Of a stretch of DNA of 48,748 bases, positions 43,529-48,748 are shown one piece after another. A program made the translations under genes and the position numbers. The stretch is from Streptomyces tauricus (GTDB lineage: Bacteria > Actinomycetota > Actinomycetes > Streptomycetales > Streptomycetaceae): positions 1-48,748 of the forward strand of contig NZ_BMVY01000046.1 in assembly GCF_014650955.1 (NCBI RefSeq), in the 5' to 3' direction. The notes below the pieces were generated by a model, which worked only from the letters and a program-made list of their open reading frames with translations, did no database searches and had not been told where the DNA came from. The first letter of the stretch is position 1. Each line of letters starts with the position of its first letter.

Positions 43529-44527
43529 TCAGGGCTGCCCGGTCGTCACGGTCCGCTCCGTCGAGAAGGCGCCCCACGTGCCGTCCGGCAGCTTCGCCCG
43601 GATCCGTACCCGCTGGGTGAGCCCGGCCTCCCGGCCCACGTAGAAGCTGTACGTCGCCCTGCCGGGCGGAGGGGTCGCGCCCCAGACGAGCGAGGTGACC
43701 GGCTTGCGGTCGAGCTGGATCTGGTACTCCGCGATCACTCCGTCCACCTGCGGCTGGGTCCATGACAGGTCGAGGTAGTACGCCCCGTCCTTGCGGTGCG
43801 TCGTGGCGCGGAACGCGGAGGGCGCCATGCCCGTCCCGGTGTCCGAGCCCTTCGTGTCGGCCGGACCCGCCGGGGTGGTGATCCGGACGGCCTCGCTCGC
43901 GGACGAGACGTTGTCCGCCGCGTCGCGCGCCCGGACCGTGAAGGAGTAGCGCGTGCCCGGCCGCAGCCCGGTGACCACGGTCGCCGTCTGGGCGCCGCCC
44001 ACACTGTGGATCTTCGTGCTGCCCTGATAGATGTCATACGAGGCCACACCCTGGTCGTCCGTGGACCGGGTCCACGACAACTGCGCGGCCCGGCTCCCGG
44101 CCGGCTTCCCGCCGGGGCGCTGCGGGCGGCTCGGGGGCCGCGCGTCGGCCGCGGTCGCGGCGGGCGTGGTGGCCCGGACCCGTTCGCTCGGCGGCCCCAG
44201 CCTGCCGTCGGCGTCCCGCGCCCGCACGGAGAAGGCATACCTGGTCGACGGCTTGAGCCGGGTGATGTCAACCATGTACTCCGAACCCGGCACTTCCTTC
44301 ACCTTCGTGGTGCCGCGGTACACCTCGTAACGGGCGACCTCGGGTTTGCCGGAGGCCCGGTTCCACATGACGTGCACGCTGGTCGCGCTGCCCGCCGCCG
44401 CGGTGACACCGGCCGGAGCGCCGGGAGGCCTGCCGTCCTCGTCCGAGCCCTGCCCGGTCAGCCCGCAGGACACCATCGTGAGCAGCGCGCCCCAGACCAC
44501 GGCGCCTCGCAGGAGTACGCGTCGCAC
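43529..44527 (-). CDS. Fibronectin type III-domain lipoprotein
   Basis: 332 residues from the GTG at 44527, which has GGAGGG 7 bases upstream; the frame continues to 44575 but that part overlaps a palindromic operator. The N-terminus RRVLLRGAVVWGALLTMVSC is a lipoprotein signal with lipobox MVSC. Two clear FnIII repeats follow (PGAPAGVTAAAGSATSVHVMWNRASG...YEVYRGTTK; RPQRPGGKPAGSRAAQLSWTRSTDDQGVASYDIYQGSTK), and a third, diverged one ends the protein. FnIII modules often accompany chitin- and polysaccharide-active enzymes. It is divergent from a GH75 chitosanase gene. Confidence 0.83.
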   Translation of the reverse strand: MRRVLLRGAVVWGALLTMVSCGLTGQGSDEDGRPPGAPAGVTAAAGSATSVHVMWNRASGKPEVARYEVYRGTTKVKEVPGSEYMVDITRLKPSTRYAFSVRARDADGRLGPPSERVRATTPAATAADARPPSRPQRPGGKPAGSRAAQLSWTRSTDDQGVASYDIYQGSTKIHSVGGAQTATVVTGLRPGTRYSFTVRARDAADNVSSASEAVRITTPAGPADTKGSDTGTGMAPSAFRATTHRKDGAYYLDLSWTQPQVDGVIAEYQIQLDRKPVTSLVWGATPPPGRATYSFYVGREAGLTQRVRIRAKLPDGTWGAFSTERTVTTGQP

Positions 44528-44560
44528 AGCCCTGCCCTCCCTCGACCCTTCCACCACGAG

Positions 44561-44576
44561 ATTGGTCCGGACCAAT
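44561..44576. promoter_or_regulatory. Perfect 16-bp palindrome ATTGGTCCGGACCAAT (DasR-box-like)
   Basis: Located 34-49 bases upstream of the FnIII lipoprotein start and within the 417-base region shared with the chitosanase. The core TGGTCCGGACCA differs from the DasR core TGGTCTAGACCA only at the two central positions. The rest of this intergenic region (44577-44944) shows TATGCT at 44640-44645 as a possible -10 and short CACGCGGCACA direct repeats near 44800, but no confident gene. Confidence 0.6.
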
Positions 44577-44944
44577 ATGACCTCCTCGGAGGGGCCGCAA
44601 CAAGAGGGCCGCCGTTCGCGATTTCGGCCGCACGTTACGTATGCTGATCCTCCAACCGGCTGAACTCACCGATGTCGCAGGGAAGTTCATGCCGACGGTG
44701 CGGAACGCTGTCGTCGCTGATCCCGCGCCGGCGAGGGCGGCCGGGTGGCCGGAGTCGTCGACGAATCCGACCACCCGGCCCCCGACGACACGTCACGCGG
44801 CACATCACGCGGCACACCACGCTGTCCGTCCTGCGTGTCACCGGACGTGCACCGTACGGCCCCCCAGCGGTGGCCGCAGGTGCGGACCCCCACCAGATTG
44901 GGCTGAGTGTTCGTCAGTGCCCGCTCAGGAGAGGGTCTCTTATC

Positions 44945-45754
44945 GTGCGTGTCCGGTCGCTGATGCTGGCCGCGGCCGGTGCCGCCCTGATCGCCCCCAC
45001 CGCGCTCCCGGGCGCCGCCCCGCCACCCGAGGCCGGGCCCGACGCCGGGCACGAGCGGGCCGGATACGGCGGCCCGAGCGCGGGGAACGTGCCACGTGCG
45101 AGGAACGACGCGGGTACGGGTGTCACCCGCGACGCGCGCCGGAGGACACCCTCCAGGACACCGGCCCCGGGGAACGTCCGGGCGAAGGAACTCCTGGCCG
45201 CCGTGCGCGACTGCGCCCCCGTCTCGCACGACCGCTTCAGCAGCGACTACGGCGAGCCCGCGGACATCGAGGTCTGCGGCAGGCGCGAGGCCGTCTTCTG
45301 GAAGGCCGACCTGGACATCGACTGCGACGGCAGACCGGGCCGCCACTGCAACGAACGCACCGACCCGCTCTTCTGCGACACCACCGCCTTCCAGCAGTCC
45401 GACGGACGCCAGCTGAGCGCCGAGCGACTGCCGTACGTGGTCGTGCCAGGGCCGAGTCACCGCTGGAACCACCGGGAGCACGGCGTCCGGCGCGGGACGG
45501 TCGCCGCGGTCATCCACGGCGACCGGGTCCGGTACGCGGTCGTCGGCGACGTCGGCCCCGACGACATCATCGGTGAGGCCTCGTACGCCCTGGCCCGGAA
45601 CCTCGGGATCCGACCCGACCCGAGGGGCGGCGGAGCGGCGTCCGGGGTCACCTACATCCTGTTCAAGGACTCCGGCGCCTCACCCATCGAGAGCCCCGGG
45701 GCGGCGGTGGCCCAGGGGGAACGGCTCGCCCGCGAACTCGTGGGCCGCAGCTGA
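44945..45754 (+). CDS. Secreted GH75 chitosanase
   Basis: 269 residues from the GTG at 44945 (AGGAGAGGG about 9 bases upstream). Signal peptide RVRSLMLAAAGAALIAPTALPGAA, a variable linker, then the catalytic domain: FWKADLDIDCDGRPG, DPLFCDTTAF, LPYVVVPGP, AVIHGDRVRYAVVGDVGPDDIIGEASYALA. These DxDxDxDG and GDxGPxxxIGEAS patterns are the GH75 signatures; the acidic residues in them are the likely catalytic pair. Several Cys probably form disulfides. It would cut chitosan to glucosamine oligomers, which fits a DasR-type operator nearby. Confidence 0.82.
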   Translation: MRVRSLMLAAAGAALIAPTALPGAAPPPEAGPDAGHERAGYGGPSAGNVPRARNDAGTGVTRDARRRTPSRTPAPGNVRAKELLAAVRDCAPVSHDRFSSDYGEPADIEVCGRREAVFWKADLDIDCDGRPGRHCNERTDPLFCDTTAFQQSDGRQLSAERLPYVVVPGPSHRWNHREHGVRRGTVAAVIHGDRVRYAVVGDVGPDDIIGEASYALARNLGIRPDPRGGGAASGVTYILFKDSGASPIESPGAAVAQGERLARELVGRS

Positions 45755-45789
45755 GCGGACACCGTCCGGCCGCCTCCCCTCCGGCCCCA

Positions 45790-45872
45790 CACACCTCCGA
45801 CATGTGCCGGTGCCACCCCCCACAGGGGCCGATGACACCCTTCCGCACACCTCCATGTGCCGCTGTCACACC
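45790..45872 (+). repeat. Imperfect direct repeat of about 27 bp between chitosanase and dhaM
   Basis: CACACCTCCGACATGTGCCGGTGCCACC (split as CACACCTCC at 45790-45798, then ATGTGCCGGTGCCACC to 45817) recurs at 45846-45872 without the GAC spacer and with few changes. The second copy overlaps the dhaM stop. No strong terminator stem is seen in this convergent gap. Confidence 0.55.
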
Positions 45873-46309
45873 TTCCGGTACGTGTACGCCTCGGCTGCCG
45901 CGGCCTCCACCGCCGCCAGGTCCGCTCCGGCCGACGCCGTGACGACCGCCGCCACCGCGCCCTCGACGAACGGCGCGTCCACCAGACGGGTGTCCGGCGG
46001 CAGTTCGTCGCCCTCGGCCAGCAAGGCCTTCACCGTGAGGACCGCACTGCCGAGATCGGTCAGTACGGCGACACCGGCGCCGCGGTCCACGGCGGCGGCC
46101 GCGGCGGAGATCAGCTCGGAACTGGTGCCCAGGCCGCCGTCCCCGTCACCGCCCGCCGCCGCGACCGGGGCGAGCGTGCCGCCGCCCGCCAGTCCCGTCG
46201 CCAGTTCGGCGACCGAGGCGGCCACCGCGGCGCTGTGCGACACGAGCACGACGCCCACGAGCTTCCCGCCGTCACCTCCGGCCGTCCCAGCGTTCACGAG
46301 GTCACTCAC
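45866..46309 (-). CDS. dhaM: Dihydroxyacetone kinase phosphoryl donor subunit DhaM (EIIA domain only)
   Basis: 147 residues of the EIIA-Man type: VGVVLVSHSAAVAASVAELA carries the active His, followed by GLGTSSELISAAAAAV and GVAVLTDLGSAVLTVKALL. E. coli DhaM has additional HPr and EI domains; this one does not, so it must be phosphorylated by the general HPr of the cell. The GTG start overlaps the dhaL stop by eight bases, with GGAG upstream. Confidence 0.93.
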   Translation of the reverse strand: MSDLVNAGTAGGDGGKLVGVVLVSHSAAVAASVAELATGLAGGGTLAPVAAAGGDGDGGLGTSSELISAAAAAVDRGAGVAVLTDLGSAVLTVKALLAEGDELPPDTRLVDAPFVEGAVAAVVTASAGADLAAVEAAAAEAYTYRKV

Positions 46310-46901
46310 CGGCCGTCTCCGCGAGCGCCGCGATCAGGAGCGCCGAGGAGGTGGCACCCGGATCCTGGTGCCCGATGCTGCGTTCGCCCAGATAGCTCGC
46401 CCTGCCCTTGCGCGCCTGCAGCGGCGTGGTCGCCTGGGCGCCCTCCTCCGCGGCGGACCGTGCCGCGGCGAAGGACTGACCCAGCGCGTCCACCGCCGGC
46501 AGGAGCGCGTCGATCATCGTCTTGTCGCCGGGCGCCGCGCCACCGAGCTGCATCACGGCGTCCACGCCGGTGCGCAGCGCCTGCGCGAACTCCTGCTCGT
46601 CGACCTCGGCGGCGTCCCCGAGCGCCTTGCCGGTGCGCCGGAGCAGAGTCCCGTACAACGGGCCCGAGGCGCCGCCCACCGTCGAGATCAACTGGCGTCC
46701 GGCGAGCGTCAGGACGGCACCCGGTGTGCCCGGCTCGTCCTTCTCCAGGACGGTCGCGACGGCCCGGAAGCCACGCTGCAGATTGCTGCCGTGGTCGGCG
46801 TCGCCGATCGGTGAGTCGAGGGCGGTGAGCCGTTCCGCCTCGTGTTCCACGGACACGGCGGTCGCCGTCATCCAACGGCGGAAGAAGTCGGCGTCGAGCA
46901 C
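46302..46901 (-). CDS. dhaL: Dihydroxyacetone kinase ADP-binding subunit DhaL
   Basis: 199 residues from the GTG at 46901 (AAGGAG 6 bases upstream). Mg-ADP-binding Asp cluster in SPIGDADHGSNLQRGF, STVGGASGPLYGTLLRR, and DALLPAVDAL; the C-terminal RASYLGERSIGHQDPGATSSALLI is standard for DhaL. Its bound ADP is rephosphorylated by DhaM and passes the phosphate to substrate on DhaK. Confidence 0.95.
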   Translation of the reverse strand: MLDADFFRRWMTATAVSVEHEAERLTALDSPIGDADHGSNLQRGFRAVATVLEKDEPGTPGAVLTLAGRQLISTVGGASGPLYGTLLRRTGKALGDAAEVDEQEFAQALRTGVDAVMQLGGAAPGDKTMIDALLPAVDALGQSFAAARSAAEEGAQATTPLQARKGRASYLGERSIGHQDPGATSSALLIAALAETAGE

Positions 46902-46969
46902 TGGATCTCCTTGCGTGGTAAGGGTGTTGCCGGGTCGCGCCGGGAGGGACGAGGAGGGGGAGCGGCCCC

Positions 46970-47962
46970 TCACATGCCCCAGCGCAGACCCGCGGTACGC
47001 ACCGGCGCGTCCCACAGCCGCAGCAGGTCCTCGTCGACCTGGCACAGGGTCACCGAGGCGCCGGCCATGTCGAGCGAGGTGACGTAGTTCCCGACGAGGG
47101 TGCGGGCCACCGGAACCCCGCGCTCGATCAGGACCCGCTGCACCTCCGCGTTGAAGCCGTACAGCTCCAGCAGCGGGGTGGCGCCCATGCCGTTCACCAG
47201 GACCAGCACGGGGTTGCGCGGGTTCAGGTCCTCCAGGACGGCGTTCACCGAGAAGTCGGCGATCTCCCGCGAGGTCATCATCGCCCGCCGCTCACGGCCG
47301 GGCTCACCGTGGATCCCGACGCCCAGCTCCAGTTCCCCGGCGGGCAGATCGAAGGTGGGGCTCCCCTTGGCGGGCGTGGAGCAGGCGCTGAGCGCGACAC
47401 CGAAACTGCGCGAGTTCTCGTTGACCTGGCGGGCCAGCGCCTCGACCCGTTCCAGGGGCTGCCCCTCCTCGGCCGCGGCGCCTGCGATCTTCTCCACGAA
47501 CAGGGTCGCGCCGGTGCCGCGGCGGCCGGCCGTGTAGAGGCTGTCGGTGACCGCCACGTCGTCGTCGACGAGGACCTTCGCGATCTGGACACCCTCGTCC
47601 TCGGCCAGTTCGGCGGCCATGTCGAAGTTGAGGACGTCACCGGTGTAGTTCTTCACGATGAACAGCACCCCGGCGCCGCTGTCCACGGCGGCGGCGGCCC
47701 GTACCATCTGGTCCGGCACCGGGCTGGTGAACACCTCGCCGGGACAGGCGGCGGACAGCATCCCGGGACCCACGAACCCGCCGTGCAACGGCTCGTGCCC
47801 CGACCCGCCGCCCGAGACGAGCCCCACCTTCCCGGCCACCGGGGCGTCCCGCCGCACGATCACCCGGTTCTCGACATCCACGGCCAGCTCGGGATGCGCG
47901 GCGGCCATGCCACGCAACGCGTCCGCGACAACGGTCTCCGCGACGTTGATGAGCATCTTCAT
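46970..47962 (-). CDS. dhaK: Dihydroxyacetone kinase substrate-binding subunit DhaK
   Basis: 330 residues, family length. Glycine-rich GLVSGGGSGHEPLHGGFVG, KNYTGDVLNFDMA, and GVGIHGEPGRER with the His that binds dihydroxyacetone covalently. ATG 47962 has AGGAGGT 5 bases upstream. First gene of dhaK-dhaL-dhaM; 68 bases separate it from dhaL. Phosphorylates dihydroxyacetone to the glycolytic phosphate. Confidence 0.95.
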   Translation of the reverse strand: MKMLINVAETVVADALRGMAAAHPELAVDVENRVIVRRDAPVAGKVGLVSGGGSGHEPLHGGFVGPGMLSAACPGEVFTSPVPDQMVRAAAAVDSGAGVLFIVKNYTGDVLNFDMAAELAEDEGVQIAKVLVDDDVAVTDSLYTAGRRGTGATLFVEKIAGAAAEEGQPLERVEALARQVNENSRSFGVALSACSTPAKGSPTFDLPAGELELGVGIHGEPGRERRAMMTSREIADFSVNAVLEDLNPRNPVLVLVNGMGATPLLELYGFNAEVQRVLIERGVPVARTLVGNYVTSLDMAGASVTLCQVDEDLLRLWDAPVRTAGLRWGM

Positions 47963-48311
47963 CTGTACCTCCTGGGGGCTGGCAAACGGGCGGCCGACCC
48001 GGTCCGTGATGCCGGTGGGAGTGCCGTCATCGGCAGTATCGACCTTGTGGTCACGAAGGTCACGAGCACAACACGTCCCACCGCCAGGTCGGGGCCCGGT
48101 GTCTCCCCTGAACCACATGAACAACACCCGGACGCGTCTCGCTCGAAGAATAAACACAAAGGAAACACGCGGCCTGTTCGGCACCGGTAGGTTTCCCGAA
48201 ACACTGGCGTGTTCCCCCGTTCATGTTGTGTTCTTCTTCGCCCTGGAACTCTTTCGCGCCGGTTGCTCCTCTGCCCCGCCGTCTCGAATCCTCACTCAGA
48301 AGGAGCTGTCC
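47963..48311. other. Divergent control region between dhaK and the right-edge gene
   Basis: 349 bases without a convincing gene and less G+C-rich than its surroundings between 48115 and 48260. GTTCATGTTGTGTTC near 48221 and, on the other strand, GTTGTTCATGTGGTTC near 48110 look like related sites for one regulator. TATTCT on the minus strand (48152-48147) could be a dhaK -10, but no -35 matches. Confidence 0.4.
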
Positions 48312-48748
48312 GTGCCGGACCGCCCGCGCGAAACACAGACACGTCGCACGGACGCCGCGGACCCGGCCAAACGCCCCACGCACAGACCCCGGCCCCCGCT
48401 GGCCTCCTTGCAGGGCAGCGCGGGAAACAGGGCCGTCGCGGCAGCGATCCAGCGTGCGTCGAGCGGCCCTCGCCCCGGTTCAGCAGGGGGAGACCAACGG
48501 CAGGCGGGCTCCTTCGAGATGGACGCCTTGGTGAACGGCAGGGGCCGGTCGAACTCCGCCCCCGCCGACCTGACCTCGCTCGCCGAACCCCGGCAGCCCT
48601 CCCAGGAGAGCCAGGAGACATCAGGGGAGAGACACCGGGCGGCGGCGTACAGCCAGGTGGCGGCGGACGCGGCGGCTGAGGGGGCTCGGCGGCCGGGGGT
48701 GTTGGAGGAGCGGCGGCGTCGGGTGGGTGCGGTGGCGGCGGATGCGGC
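48312..48748 (+). CDS. N-terminal part of a protein with an AGNRAV (contractile-injection-system-type) motif; cut by window edge
   Basis: GTG 48312 has AAGGAG upstream and the frame is open to the last base (145 residues, no stop). After a basic, Pro/Arg/Thr-rich start, residues 30-48 read LASLQGSAGNRAVAAAIQR, matching the LQxxAGNxAVxxxxQR pattern I know from N-termini of actinobacterial proteins linked to extracellular contractile injection systems, often next to a DUF4157 (eCIS core) domain. A polar linker follows, then an Ala/Arg-rich segment (RAAAYSQVAADAAAEGARR) that may be helical. The functional part lies outside the window. Divergent from the dha operon. Confidence 0.6.
   Translation, partial: MPDRPRETQTRRTDAADPAKRPTHRPRPPLASLQGSAGNRAVAAAIQRASSGPRPGSAGGDQRQAGSFEMDALVNGRGRSNSAPADLTSLAEPRQPSQESQETSGERHRAAAYSQVAADAAAEGARRPGVLEERRRRVGAVAADA

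Noticed and set aside
44641..45576. 311-codon plus-strand ORF overlapping the chitosanase
   Set aside because: The chitosanase has signal peptide and family motifs in another frame. The part before 44945 is His/Pro/Arg-rich and unconvincing. The opposing minus-strand frame 44268-44774 has good third-position G+C at its start but conflicts with the lipoprotein signal.

Overview
The window is chromosomal DNA from a Streptomyces or a very close actinomycete. The base composition is very G+C-rich, with G or C at most third codon positions. GTG and TTG starts with AGGAG-type ribosome sites are common, and TTA codons are almost absent (two found in frame, in developmentally plausible genes). The intergenic repeat with core GGGGCGCGGGGAACTGCGC is also typical. 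I saw no rRNA, tRNA, CRISPR array or insertion sequence. The window cuts a gene at each end.

Layout. 1-7 kb: an incomplete D-Ala-D-Ala carboxypeptidase, a compact Rho factor, an acyl-CoA-dehydrogenase-fold flavoenzyme followed by a cytochrome P450, and a GH13 glucosidase. 7-15 kb: a methyltransferase, a complete kdp potassium-pump operon preceded by an extra 27-residue membrane peptide, a VOC protein, CorA, and an alpha/beta hydrolase. 15.6-19.8 kb: a signalling locus with an AfsR-like STAND ATPase lacking a DNA-binding domain, opposite a MEDS-STAS / MEDS-anti-sigma-kinase pair. 19.8-26.1 kb: a TetR/MMPL efflux pair, a HutC-type GntR regulator, a beta-lactamase-fold esterase, and a CE7 esterase.

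26.4-36 kb resembles the DosR/OsdR hypoxia-dormancy regulon. It holds a DosS-like haem GAF kinase (frameshifted), its LuxR-type response regulator, a cyclic-nucleotide-binding protein, an Rv1733c-like membrane protein, phosphoketolase, a universal stress protein (frameshifted), and a Moco oxidoreductase with a flavin reductase. Inverted repeats of the form GGGnCC...GGnCCC lie between several of these genes, and short tandem repeats are unusually dense.

36.3-43.4 kb: quinone oxidoreductase, GNAT, MarR, a PrmC-like methyltransferase behind an unusual leader ORF and hairpin, a nine-copy intergenic repeat family split between two islands, FadH, PadR, and a secreted hypothetical protein. 43.5-48.7 kb: a fibronectin-III lipoprotein divergent from a GH75 chitosanase, with a DasR-box-like palindrome between them, then the dihydroxyacetone kinase operon dhaK-dhaL-dhaM. 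At the right edge is the start of a protein with an AGNRAV-type motif like that of proteins linked to extracellular contractile injection systems.

The most rewarding places for a second look are the two frameshifted genes in the hypoxia-like cluster, the paired MEDS sensors with a STAS domain lacking its phosphorylatable serine, the leader ORF before the PrmC-like gene, and the truncated right-edge gene. All function calls come from reading motifs; no database search was run.
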